Shown piece after piece: positions 8,721 to 16,519 of a stretch of DNA of 29,079 bases; the stretch's first letter is position 1, and every line of letters begins with the position of its first letter. Below the pieces are notes generated by a model that was not told the origin of the DNA, ran no database searches, and was given only the letters and a program-made list of their open reading frames with translations. This DNA is from a virus, in the IMG/VR virus record IMGVR_UViG_3300036832_000665, positions 1 through 29,079 of that record, one strand, 5' to 3'. Both the position numbers and the translations under genes were made by a program.

Positions 8721-11393
8721 TCACATCACCGCCGGCAGCGAACGGTCGAGCGATACGCCGTTCTTGAACATTCCGTCGCCTGTCGCCTTGACCTCGGTCC
8801 CGGCCGGCGCGTCGACTTTCACGTTGAGCTTGCCGCTGACGTCGAGCTCGTTGCCCATGTCGCGATCGAGTCGCTTGCGTCCGGCAGCGAGTCCGGAAGG
8901 TTCCGGTCGTTCGTCAGGGTCGATTGGCGGCAGGTCGATCTTGTTGGGGTTTGCTGCGTCACGCTCAAGCTGATCGCGAGGGCGTCCCGCGATTAGCTGA
9001 TCTGCCGCATCTAATCGCTCTCTCTCGCGAAACCGCTCACCCGTTCGTCGCTCTGATTCTGTTATATCTTTCGCCCAATCGACGCCGAAGGAAGTGCTGC
9101 GCCCCCTCTCCATGCGCCTCTGGTGCATTTCCTCAAAATCTTCGTCCGTCATATTGGCGAGTCTTCTCTCGACGGCACCCTCCTGGCCAAATGTCGGCGC
9201 GCGCATCTTCAGACGCGGATTGTAGACTGAGCCATATGGATATTGCCGCACGTCTTTAATGTTCTGCGATTCGCCGCCGGGCTCACTTGCCCAGCGCGAG
9301 AATGCTGTCGACGGTTGCTCTCTGGCTCCAAACGCTCGACTGATTTCGACTAATTCTTGCGTTGAAAATGGCTGTGCTGCGCGTTGCGCGGTCTGTTCCG
9401 GCTTCTCTTGTCCCTTCGCAACATCTGCAACCTCTTCCGGCTTCTTTTCCGGATCTTTCAAATAGTCCGCAACATTTGCGAACCCGGCCTCGTCGACTGA
9501 TGGCGCGCCTTTCTCGGGTGCTCTGCGGAGATAAAGATCCTTCGCGTTGCGCCACATCTTCGAGACGATGCGACCCTCGCCGGTGTATGGCCCTTTCTTC
9601 CCCGGCTCGGCGGGATCTGGCTGGTTGCCGCCGAGCATTTCATATTGAAGCTCGCCAGTGTCGGGATCGACCCGCGTTTTCCCCGTCAGGAACGCGATAT
9701 GCTTTCCCTCGAGCGGCGTGCGGCTGGTCTTGCCTTTGATGACGCCGATATAGGTGCCCTGGCCGGACTCGACTTGCTCTCGTGTTGCCTCTGTCCCGTA
9801 CTTGGTAAACGATCCGGCCGCGGCACCGAGCTCTTTCGGCGACGAGCTCGTCGGATAACCAGTTGACTCGAGAACCGAGTTTGCCCAGGCGGCGCACCAA
9901 GCGACGGACTTCGGATTGATTTGACTGTAGCCGTGCGCTTTGAAGAAATCCCAAAGCTTCTGCTGATCGCGGATCTCGTGCAGTCCAAGCTGGCTCTGTG
10001 CATATTGCAACGCGTTGCTCGTGCCGGGCGGGGGGCGCGATTCAGCAGCACCGCCGCCGCCAGGCTGCGGCTCGCCATCCGGAAGCCGCATCGGGTTGCT
10101 CTCGCCGGTCGCACCACCCTGCGGTGCGTTGTGAAACCCCGGCCCGAGGTTTCGCGCCGCGGCGCTGCTCTCGCCCGACAACAGCGCGTTGAGAAAAGCG
10201 ATATTCTCGACCAGCCGTTTTTCTTCGATGAGAAGATCGGACTGGTTGTCGGTGTAGGTTTCGAGAAGCGGCTGAGCCCCACCCGATTGCGGCACGGGCG
10301 GCGTAGCAGGCGCGGGCGGCAGCCGAATTAAACCAAGAGATTCCAAAAGCTTCGCGAGCGGATTGCCAAGCCATAGCCGCGGATCTTGCTTCCGCTCCCT
10401 TAGCTGCCTGTTCAATCTTTCTCTGAGCTCTTGTTGCGTCTTTGGCGTTCCGACGCCCGCCGCCTGATCGGCAGTCAGTTTGAGCAACGCATCGAGAGCG
10501 CGCAGCGCTGGGGTGATGTGCAGCGCCTCGAAAGCGTTGCTCATGGTCGAGGCGATAATATCGTTGATGTTGTTTTTGATCGATGCGGTGACCGCGATGT
10601 ATTCGCGCGCGACAGTCTCATTTTTGTCCCACGCCTGCTTGGCTTCCTCTGACACCGCGACGAATTGCTTCGTCATGAAAATGATGTCGGGAGTGCCGAA
10701 CCAGCGCTCGAGATACTTCTGCCTGTTCTGAGTGCCGCGCAGTCTGCGCTGCTCGAGGCTGCCCTTGCCTTGCTCAATCTCAAACTTCTCGATCTGCTCT
10801 CCCATCTTGAGAACAAGATTTTCCATCGCCGTTTGGTCCGGCGCCTCCGCGAGTTGGCGGAAATGTTCGTGAAGAACATGCCCAAACTCGGGGTTAAACA
10901 TCTCCTCGAGGCTCTTTTTGAATTCACTATGATCTCTGAGAAATTCGTCGCGCTTCTGTCCGAATGTCACGAACATCGAAATGGCGCGCTGGCGCTCGAT
11001 GCCGAGCCGCTCGAGCGCGCGCACATCTTCCTCAAGCTGACGCGGGTGCATGGCGATCAGTCGAGCGGCGTTCGAAATGTCGACGATCTGCATTGATACA
11101 CCGGTGAACGCTCGGTGTATGACCATCGCCGCTTCGACGGCGAGGAAAGCCGCCCCGCCACGCGAAAAGAGTCTCGCGATATTTGCAAGTTGCTCAGTCG
11201 GCTTGTTGATCGTCTCAGCTAGTTGTTTGATCTGAACGTCAGTGAGCTTGAATTCCCGCGCGAGCCTCTGGAACCGTTCGATGTGCTGGACGTCGCCGAG
11301 ACCACGTAAAGCGTCCTTTAGCTGCCGATGATTTTCGGCGGCTTGTTTGTCGTCGACCTTTACGTTGATACTTAGTTCTTCAAATTCTGCCAC
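8721..11393 (-). CDS. Tape-measure protein with TIGR02594/CHAP-like peptidase module
   Basis: 890 residues with a GTG start preceded by GAGG at about 6 nt. Residues 1-300 are helical with a hydrophobic segment near 79-98, typical of tail tape-measure proteins. Segment ENIAFLNALLSGESS (396-410) matches a segment of the next tape-measure gene, indicating paralogy. Residues about 457-625 resemble TIGR02594/CHAP-type hydrolases: A-Q-S-Q-L-G-L-H-E-I, then S-V-A-W-C-A-A-W-A-N (Cys500), G-K-H-I-A-F-L-T-G (His565) and an L-G-G-N strand (Asn590). The C-terminal 240 residues are highly charged and end with a beta-like DVSGKLNVKVDAPAG segment. It follows the chaperone genes as in Mu (gp41, then gp42 tape measure). 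The peptidase module likely acts on peptidoglycan during infection. Confidence 0.82.
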   Translation of the reverse strand: MAEFEELSINVKVDDKQAAENHRQLKDALRGLGDVQHIERFQRLAREFKLTDVQIKQLAETINKPTEQLANIARLFSRGGAAFLAVEAAMVIHRAFTGVSMQIVDISNAARLIAMHPRQLEEDVRALERLGIERQRAISMFVTFGQKRDEFLRDHSEFKKSLEEMFNPEFGHVLHEHFRQLAEAPDQTAMENLVLKMGEQIEKFEIEQGKGSLEQRRLRGTQNRQKYLERWFGTPDIIFMTKQFVAVSEEAKQAWDKNETVAREYIAVTASIKNNINDIIASTMSNAFEALHITPALRALDALLKLTADQAAGVGTPKTQQELRERLNRQLRERKQDPRLWLGNPLAKLLESLGLIRLPPAPATPPVPQSGGAQPLLETYTDNQSDLLIEEKRLVENIAFLNALLSGESSAAARNLGPGFHNAPQGGATGESNPMRLPDGEPQPGGGGAAESRPPPGTSNALQYAQSQLGLHEIRDQQKLWDFFKAHGYSQINPKSVAWCAAWANSVLESTGYPTSSSPKELGAAAGSFTKYGTEATREQVESGQGTYIGVIKGKTSRTPLEGKHIAFLTGKTRVDPDTGELQYEMLGGNQPDPAEPGKKGPYTGEGRIVSKMWRNAKDLYLRRAPEKGAPSVDEAGFANVADYLKDPEKKPEEVADVAKGQEKPEQTAQRAAQPFSTQELVEISRAFGAREQPSTAFSRWASEPGGESQNIKDVRQYPYGSVYNPRLKMRAPTFGQEGAVERRLANMTDEDFEEMHQRRMERGRSTSFGVDWAKDITESERRTGERFRERERLDAADQLIAGRPRDQLERDAANPNKIDLPPIDPDERPEPSGLAAGRKRLDRDMGNELDVSGKLNVKVDAPAGTEVKATGDGMFKNGVSLDRSLPAVM

Positions 11394-11402
11394 GATGGCG
11401 CC

Positions 11403-11624
11403 TCAGTCGAGATCTCGGCTCTCTTGTTCACGCCGCTGCATATCGGACAGTTGCATGGTCCGATACAGATGTAGCTGTACCTGGCTCATCGGCATGCAGA
11501 GAAACACGTCTGGAGACGTGCCGTAGTATTTCGCTAGCCGATAGCAGTCGATGACTGCGCTGTCGTCGGCTACAGCCAGGAAACCATCTCCGGAAGAAAA
11601 AAATTGCGTAACCGATACGCGCAC
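11403..11624 (-). CDS. -1 frameshift extension of the tail assembly chaperone
   Basis: This open frame overlaps the end of the gp41-like gene in the -1 frame. Translation is expected to enter it through the T7 slippery run at 11597-11603 rather than at its own GTG (11624), which has no Shine-Dalgarno. The real extension is 64 residues starting SSGDGFLAVADDSAVIDCYRLAKYYGTSP (given here as SSGDGFLAVADD, then CYRLAKYYGTSPDVF). The D-x-Y-R-L-A-x-Y-Y-G-T-S-P-D pattern is what the C-terminal part of GpE/gpT-type chaperones looks like. The fusion would be 201 residues. Such paired products coat the tape measure during tail assembly in lambda, P2 and Mu. Confidence 0.72.
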   Translation of the reverse strand: MRVSVTQFFSSGDGFLAVADDSAVIDCYRLAKYYGTSPDVFLCMPMSQVQLHLYRTMQLSDMQRREQESRDLD

Positions 11625-12007
11625 GAGTTCCAGTCGCGCGGGTCCATTGCTTCGATAAGAGGAATGAGGAGGCCGGACAGCGCCGCGATGATTCGCATCA
11701 TCTTCTGCTCATCGAACACGACCTCGCCCTCGGAACTGATGCGACACGGGTTGCCGTAGCGATTGATGTCGCCGGCTGTCGGTTCGCGAAACACGAGCTC
11801 ATGAACCGTATCACCCTGCATATTCCTGATCGGTTTGTGCAGGAGCTTGACGCGAATCGGCCACAACTCACGCTCATCGCGATCGGGCACGGGTGGCGGC
11901 GCCGCCGCAGCGGGCGCCGGTTCCTGCGTCGCTGCCGTCGATCCGTTGCCTGATGGCGGGGGAGTTTCCGGATCGACAAACCCTTCACGCTTTGGCTGTA
12001 CGTTCAT
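11570..12007 (-). CDS. Mu gp41-like tail assembly chaperone
   Basis: 145 residues. After a Pro/Ala-rich start (15-45) it has the gp41-family core: V-K-L-L-H-K-P-I-R-N-M-Q-G-D-T-V-H-E-L-V-F-R-E-P-T-A-G-D-I (53-81, broken here for brevity), then a helix MMRIIAALSGL. GGAGG sits 7 nt before the ATG. In Mu-type tails gp41 lies between the tube and the tape measure, exactly as here. The gene ends shortly after a TTT-TTT codon pair within a run of seven T, giving a -1 frameshift product with the overlapping downstream frame. Confidence 0.8.
   Translation of the reverse strand: MNVQPKREGFVDPETPPPSGNGSTAATQEPAPAAAAPPPVPDRDERELWPIRVKLLHKPIRNMQGDTVHELVFREPTAGDINRYGNPCRISSEGEVVFDEQKMMRIIAALSGLLIPLIEAMDPRDWNSCAYRLRNFFLPEMVSWL
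11597..11603 (-). other. Slippery heptamer T TTT TTT for programmed -1 frameshift
   Basis: On the minus strand the chaperone frame reads AAT TTT TTT CTT. The heptamer T TTT TTT fits X XXY YYZ in the zero frame. Slipping back one base leads into the open 64-codon frame. Position matches the conserved frameshift between the two chaperone frames of contractile-tailed phages. Confidence 0.78.
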
Positions 12008-12091
12008 TCAAAGTCCTCCTCGCATATGCAAGATGTAGGCTGCGCCGATCACCATGACGGTGACGACAAGTATGGCGAGATAGATCACCAA
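12008..12091 (-). CDS. Possible single-helix membrane micro-protein
   Basis: Between the tube and chaperone genes the minus strand has an open frame encoding about 27 residues from a TTG at 12091 (or 26 from the next-codon GTG): VIYLAILVVTVMVIGAAYIL then HMRGGL. It is preceded in frame by RRREQ. This is a textbook single transmembrane helix with positively charged N-flank. No Shine-Dalgarno or ATG start is visible, and the codons could be read as continuing from inside the tube gene. It may be a real small membrane protein or chance. Confidence 0.3.
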   Translation of the reverse strand: MVIYLAILVVTVMVIGAAYILHMRGGL

Positions 12092-12108
12092 CTGTTCGCG
12101 GCGCCGCG

Positions 12109-12477
12109 TTAGCCGAGATTGATTTCGAGGCAGGCGATGCCCTCCCAGCGCACGCGCGCCTGGCCGTCTCTCGTGTTGATTTCGAAACCGCCTTTGACCG
12201 TCGCCCCCTGCAGCGTGTACTGCTTGCGATTGGCAAGCTGAGCGATCACCGTGCTGTTGACCTGCAACAACAGATCTTCGAAGTTCAGCCCGGGTACGGT
12301 CGAGAGATCTCCCTCGATGTACGGCACTCTCGGGAGCTCTTGGTAACCGTGGACTCCATCTTGGCCGGCGATCATCGTGCGCTCGACCGGCGACGGAGAA
12401 ACGGTGAAGTTGCCGCGAAGTTGATATTGGTTTCCGTCAACAGACAGAAACGCGATGCCAGCGAATCGAATCGCCAT
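12109..12477 (-). CDS. Mu gpM-like tail tube protein
   Basis: 122 residues. Pattern of the Mu gpM/phage tail tube family: MAIRFAGIAFLSVDGNQY, then GNFTVSPSPVERTMIAGQDGVHGY (quoted in part), P-Y-I-E-G-D-L-S, and a terminal R-W-E-G strand. The tube is the inner hollow cylinder of the contractile tail. I chose the ATG at 12477 because GAGGAG lies about 8 nt upstream; an in-frame GTG three codons earlier is less well placed. It follows the sheath gene, as in Mu (L then M), with a terminator-like hairpin between them. Confidence 0.82.
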   Translation of the reverse strand: MAIRFAGIAFLSVDGNQYQLRGNFTVSPSPVERTMIAGQDGVHGYQELPRVPYIEGDLSTVPGLNFEDLLLQVNSTVIAQLANRKQYTLQGATVKGGFEINTRDGQARVRWEGIACLEINLG

Positions 12478-12499
12478 CGTCGTCACTCCTCATGATGTG

Positions 12500-12531
12500 A
12501 AGAAAGAACCGGGCGCGAAGATCGCGCCCGG
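12500..12531 (-). terminator. Intrinsic terminator/attenuator between sheath and tube genes
   Basis: A perfect 10-bp GC-rich stem (CCGGGCGCGA / TCGCGCCCGG, 12509-12518 and 12522-12531) with a 3-nt loop is followed on the minus strand by TTCTTTCTT. It lies after the sheath stop (12558) and just before the tube's ribosome site. Partial read-through would tune sheath versus downstream expression. Confidence 0.8.
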
Positions 12532-12557
12532 CAGGCGCACGGCCCGCAAGGTTCAGA

Positions 12558-14420
12558 TCACCCTTGGAGGGCGAAGGTCGTTTGCGGAATGATGCCAGTC
12601 ATGCCGATCGTCGCCGGGTTCGGACCGAGGATCTGCGTATCGATGCCGCGGTCATATTGCAGACGGAACTGCGCAAGCACGGCAAAGATTCGAAGTTGGT
12701 TTATCAAGTCCGGCCCGTAGAGCACATTGACGCGATTCGGGTTATTCGGATCACGTTCGACGAGCAGATTGGCCTTGAAGGCGGTTATATTCTCCACCAG
12801 GCCGTTCCACATATCGTCGGCGTACTCGGCGATGAGCTCGCCCTTGATGATCCCGGGCGTCACGATAGCTTGCCCCGGACCGAAGCGCGTTCCGTCGTCC
12901 GCAAGTTTCACGCGCGGATATTTGCTCGTGATCGCGTGCCGCTGGTTTCTGATCAGACGCGCGAGCGTTGCGAGCGTTGTCACGAGCTCATAGGCGTCGT
13001 CACGGAATCCGTACAGATTCAACTGATACGTTGTAGTCTCGCGCGAGATCATCGGCTGGTTATCCGATCCAGCCTTCTGCGTCGCTAGCCCGTTCGTCGC
13101 CAGCGAGTTCAACTCGATGGTGTCGAAGCGATCCTGCAACGGCGCCAGTTTGCACGTGTTCAGCGTCAGTGTTTGCAGCGGCCTCGCCGGATCGTTGATG
13201 AGAGCCCGCTGCGCTTTTGCAACGTAGGCCGCCGTATAATCGAAGACACCTGACGGCGCCGTCATCTCCATGGCCATGACTGAAGTCACGCCGCTGTTGC
13301 GCGTGTTGCCGAACGTGAGCAGATCGGGATACGCACCGCGACGCGACGAGAAGATGTGGCCATACAACTGCCGACGCCACCCCCATCTTCCGACATCTTC
13401 GAACCCGAATTCGAGCTCCCAAGAATTCAGCGATGTGGAATCGGTGTAAGGCATCGCGACATATTCGAACGGCTTCTCGCCGAGGTTGGCGATCGCATCG
13501 TCGAAGATCGGCACACCGACCCCGCCGGTGAGAAAGCCCGTCGGTGGCAGCGAGATGCCCAAGCCGATCGGCGTAGCTTCCCCGCCGACAGTTCCGTAGT
13601 AGTTCAGATCGACGCGGATGTCGTTGCCGTTCACACCCTTCCAGGTGCAAGTCAGCACCACTGTCGACGCCGACGGCACCGCAGTGACAGGAAGATCGCC
13701 GACATCGTTGATCATCTCGGCGATCGCTGCGCAAACCTCGTCCGGCGTGTCGGATGCCGCGATGTTGGTCGCGACATGCCGGCCGGCAATATAGATGTGG
13801 ATCGTTCCCGCCTCCGTCTGCTGTTGCGAGATCGTGATCGTCCCGTGCGCCGCGGCCGCACCAGGAGGTTCAGGAATGCCGAGACCCCAAACCTCGTTAG
13901 CGAAATTATTTGCGAAGTAGGTTTTGAACATTCGCGAAACTTCTGAGCCCACGCCGAAGAGATTATCGGCCTGCGCTTGCGTGCCGATCGCGATCGGAAC
14001 ATTGGGCTGACCGACGCCAGGATTCGCCGATACCGGATTCGCGGTCCAGGTCAGCGTGAATGTCGCCCCGGTGCCGGTGCCTGATGTCGAGTATTGAGCG
14101 ACCGGATTTGCCGGCGGCGGCACGTTCGCCGGAATACTACCGCCGGCATCGACCACCACCGCAGTGATGGCCCCGCCCGCACCGATGGTTGACACATGCA
14201 GATGCACGCCGTTGTGCAGCGAGATCGTATCGCTGACGGCATAGCCAGTGCCAGGAGCCGCGATCACCGCAGTGGTGACGCCCATCGTCGGCGCGACCAT
14301 CGTGCCGACAATCAGCGCCGGTTGATACAGAACAGGCAGACCCGCCATCGACGGATCGACCTCAACCCAGTAGAGCGGAATTTTTAGATCCGCCGGGATG
14401 TTACTGAAACTAATCGGCAT
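12558..14420 (-). CDS. Tail sheath protein (Mu gpL-like)
   Basis: 620 residues; contractile outer tail cylinder. N-terminus MPISFSNIPADLKIPLYWVE matches the Mu gpL-type start. L-F-G-V-G-S-E-V-S-R-M at about 154-164 is a hallmark of this family. The C-terminal part about 480-610 (RLIRNQRHAITSKYPRVKL, then a tail domain with N-P-N-R-V-N-V-L) is also family-like. Residues about 47-128 are an insertion: P-G-T-G-Y-A-V-S-D-T-I-S-L, G-A-G-G-A-I-T-A-V-V-V, and S-G-T-G-T-G-A-T-F, resembling a Gly-rich beta module found as decoration in several phage proteins. AGGAGG is 6 nt before the ATG, the strongest ribosome site in the structural block. Confidence 0.86.
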   Translation of the reverse strand: MPISFSNIPADLKIPLYWVEVDPSMAGLPVLYQPALIVGTMVAPTMGVTTAVIAAPGTGYAVSDTISLHNGVHLHVSTIGAGGAITAVVVDAGGSIPANVPPPANPVAQYSTSGTGTGATFTLTWTANPVSANPGVGQPNVPIAIGTQAQADNLFGVGSEVSRMFKTYFANNFANEVWGLGIPEPPGAAAAHGTITISQQQTEAGTIHIYIAGRHVATNIAASDTPDEVCAAIAEMINDVGDLPVTAVPSASTVVLTCTWKGVNGNDIRVDLNYYGTVGGEATPIGLGISLPPTGFLTGGVGVPIFDDAIANLGEKPFEYVAMPYTDSTSLNSWELEFGFEDVGRWGWRRQLYGHIFSSRRGAYPDLLTFGNTRNSGVTSVMAMEMTAPSGVFDYTAAYVAKAQRALINDPARPLQTLTLNTCKLAPLQDRFDTIELNSLATNGLATQKAGSDNQPMISRETTTYQLNLYGFRDDAYELVTTLATLARLIRNQRHAITSKYPRVKLADDGTRFGPGQAIVTPGIIKGELIAEYADDMWNGLVENITAFKANLLVERDPNNPNRVNVLYGPDLINQLRIFAVLAQFRLQYDRGIDTQILGPNPATIGMTGIIPQTTFALQG

Positions 14421-14459
14421 GATGGCCTCCTATGAGTTCTGCCGCCGCGTTGGACTCGT

Positions 14460-14789
14460 TTACTTCTGCTCTTCTTTGCGCTGCTCGCCGCGAGCTCCGC
14501 GCTGTGCCGTGCGTTCCTGCGTCGCGTTCACGCCTGCGACGATGCGGATTGCGCCCTCGCGCAGCCTGCGCTTCGTCCAGCGATCGAACGGCCATTCGAC
14601 CGAGCCCTCTTTTCGGAAGGCCATGCCGTTTGGATGCTCGAGCACATCGCGATATTCGGGCTTGGTCGGTTCGACGCGCACGCGCGGCATCTTTCTGGCT
14701 TCGGCCAACGCCGCCAGATGCGACGCCTTAGCTTTTGGCCCGTGCGGCCGATTGACTTGCTGATTCACTTTCATCTGCTGGTAGTTCAT
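14460..14789 (-). CDS. Small basic protein of unknown function in tail operon
   Basis: 109 residues, very rich in Lys, Arg and Glu. Starts MNYQQMKVNQQVNRP with AAGGAG 8 nt before the ATG. The centre has E-Y-R-D-V-L-E-H-P-N-G-M-A-F and W-P-F-D-R-W-T-K-R-R-L-R-E-G, which look like folded, conserved segments; the last 25 residues are charged. It lies between the tail-terminator-like gene and the sheath gene, where small tail accessory proteins are common. I do not recognise the family. Confidence 0.75.
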   Translation of the reverse strand: MNYQQMKVNQQVNRPHGPKAKASHLAALAEARKMPRVRVEPTKPEYRDVLEHPNGMAFRKEGSVEWPFDRWTKRRLREGAIRIVAGVNATQERTAQRGARGEQRKEEQK

Positions 14790-14802
14790 TGCCGTCTCCT
14801 TT

Positions 14803-15729
14803 TCATGTCAGTGTGAGCACTTGCGGGTCGGTCATCGCGCCAACATTGTTTATGACGACGACGTCATAGCTTCCTGCCGGCAACGTGTCGGGTACTGTCG
14901 CCGTCAGTTCCGTCGACGAGACAACAGTCGTCACTTCCGGAGCGTCACCGATGACGATTGTCGCCGTCGAATCGAAATCGGTGCCGGTTGCTGTGATCAG
15001 TGTCGCCGTTCCGGCAACAGCAGTTGTCGGCGAGATCGATGTCAGCGTCGGATCTGGCGGCAGCGGAGTCGGCACCGAATCCGGATTGAACTCGTGAACA
15101 ATTTTGACCTGTTCGACGCCCGCCGTGTCGCCGCCGATCGGGAACGCCGTCGTGACGGTGATGCGCTCGAGCTCGGGGAAATCGGTCGGATACCATTCGC
15201 TGCGCAGTTTGAACGTGAACCAGAAGCAGCGTTCGCCGACTGGCGTTTCCTGCATGCCGGTTGTCGTTCCCCACACATCGGGTCGGAAATAGACGCGCGG
15301 CACACCTTCGATCGTGACGTTGTCCGGCAGCGACGTCGTGAGTCGATTCGTGAAGCTGTTGTCGCGAAGCAATTGATTGAGAGCGAACCACGAGGCGCGA
15401 TCGAGCAGCGCTTGCATCGCGACCGGGTCGTTGTTCTTGACGACGATTTGGATGCCGATCTGGATTAAGTGCTCGAAGCGAATATCGCCGGCATTGAGAT
15501 CGCCGTCCGGCGTCATGTTTTCTTCGCCGAGGAAGACGCCGATAAACGGGATCTGAATATCGGACTGGATCTGCAGCGCGCTGCTGATCCGTTTGCAAGG
15601 GAAGTTCACGAACAGCGATGAGCTCGAGAGCCGATCGTAAATCGCATTGAGGATGATGTGCGAATAGCTCTGGCTGTCGCTCAAACCTCCGGTGCCGGTC
15701 CAGGGGATGTCGCGCGCAGATACATTCAT
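14803..15729 (-). CDS. Tail-terminator-like protein with C-terminal IPT/TIG domain
   Basis: 308 residues from the ATG at 15729, which overlaps the previous stop (ATGA). Residues about 1-215 are a mixed alpha/beta protein with a segment I-P-F-I-G-V-F-L-G-E-E and a D-I-R-F-E-H-L-I-Q-I-G-I-Q-I-V-V stretch as seen in tail terminator or minor tail proteins that cap the tail at the neck; position before the sheath supports this. Residues about 225-308 form an IPT/TIG Ig-like domain: T-S-I-S-P-T-T-A-V-A-G, T-G-T-D-F, and L-P-A-G-S-Y-D-V-V-V-I-N-N-V-G. Ig-like domains on phage proteins are usually surface decorations. An alternative GTG start at 15747 is less likely. Confidence 0.68.
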   Translation of the reverse strand: MNVSARDIPWTGTGGLSDSQSYSHIILNAIYDRLSSSSLFVNFPCKRISSALQIQSDIQIPFIGVFLGEENMTPDGDLNAGDIRFEHLIQIGIQIVVKNNDPVAMQALLDRASWFALNQLLRDNSFTNRLTTSLPDNVTIEGVPRVYFRPDVWGTTTGMQETPVGERCFWFTFKLRSEWYPTDFPELERITVTTAFPIGGDTAGVEQVKIVHEFNPDSVPTPLPPDPTLTSISPTTAVAGTATLITATGTDFDSTATIVIGDAPEVTTVVSSTELTATVPDTLPAGSYDVVVINNVGAMTDPQVLTLT

Positions 15730-16097
15730 GGCGCGGGCGGGCCCCACTTGCGCAGTGAGAGCTTGGTTTCGCCGCCGCCGTTTTTGTCCTGATCGAGGAC
15801 TTCGAAATCGCCCTCGGCCGGCACATTGCCGTCGGCTGGGATGTTGATCAGGTCGCCTTGGATCGGCACCGGCTGGCCGATGTCGAAGAACTCGTTGTCA
15901 CGCACATCGAGGATGGTGACTTGATCGGAGACGATCGCCCCGCCCTCGGTCATCACGTCGATTTCGTCCGTCGTCCAGATGCCGCGGATGGGATAGGGCC
16001 CAGACGACGGATTCGACATGATCGGCGTGACGGTGACCGGACGCGCGAAGAAGTCATAGTTTGGCAGATAGACCATCGTCGAGAAATCGATGCCCAT
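15726..16097 (-). CDS. Small head-tail joining/neck-type protein (unknown family)
   Basis: 123 residues starting MGIDFSTMVYLPNYDFFARPV, followed by W-T-T-D-E-I-D-V, V-S-D-Q-V-T-I-L-D-V-R and a Gly/Pro-rich end. It looks all-beta, with a pattern (Y-F-A-R-P-V-T-V-T-P) seen in small head-tail joining or stopper proteins. It is preceded by TGA-G-ATG spacing and is followed with an ATGA overlap by the tail-terminator-like gene. Location between the connector and tail terminator fits a neck protein; family assignment is not certain. Confidence 0.6.
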   Translation of the reverse strand: MGIDFSTMVYLPNYDFFARPVTVTPIMSNPSSGPYPIRGIWTTDEIDVMTEGGAIVSDQVTILDVRDNEFFDIGQPVPIQGDLINIPADGNVPAEGDFEVLDQDKNGGGETKLSLRKWGPPAP

Positions 16098-16098
16098 C

Positions 16099-16518
16099 TC
16101 ATTTCTCTTTCGTGTTCTTCCAGGTGATCTTCTCGATCAGCATGCGGTGCATTCGCTCGTCGAGGACCGCGAGCATTTCCTCGCGTAGGATCGGCCGCGT
16201 GGAGTAGTGAACGTATCGCAGCGCTCGGAGGCTCTTTGCGCGGACGCGTTTGCCGGCCCCGATTGCCAGACGGACACGTTTGATTCGCCTCTGCTGAAGT
16301 GCCGCTCGTTCCATTTCATAGAGCGAATGCGGTCGTATTTTCGTCGTCGCCATGCCCCGCGCGCGCGATCGCATCGTGAAAGGCCGATTGCGGTGCATGT
16401 CCTGCACCTGGAAATCAGACAGTCCTATGCCGATGTCGACGCGCTTGAAGTGATCGATCTGCGCGAGCATACGGCCCAACATGTCGGACAGCGGTTTGGT
16501 ATTGATGTTGATCTGCAT
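16099..16518 (-). CDS. Neck protein candidate (HK97 gp10-like position)
   Basis: 139 residues, strongly basic. Begins MQININTKPLSDMLGRMLAQ, then a segment D-I-G-I-G-L-S-D-F, R-R-I-K-R-V-R-L-A-I and a helical C-terminus R-E-E-M-L-A-V-L-D-E-R-M-H-R-M. It starts 1 nt after the stop of the gp6-like connector gene. Position matches the small neck or tail-completion proteins that follow the connector in siphophage and Mu-type operons, but I cannot place the family by sequence. Confidence 0.6.
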   Translation of the reverse strand: MQININTKPLSDMLGRMLAQIDHFKRVDIGIGLSDFQVQDMHRNRPFTMRSRARGMATTKIRPHSLYEMERAALQQRRIKRVRLAIGAGKRVRAKSLRALRYVHYSTRPILREEMLAVLDERMHRMLIEKITWKNTKEK

Positions 16519-16519
16519 C

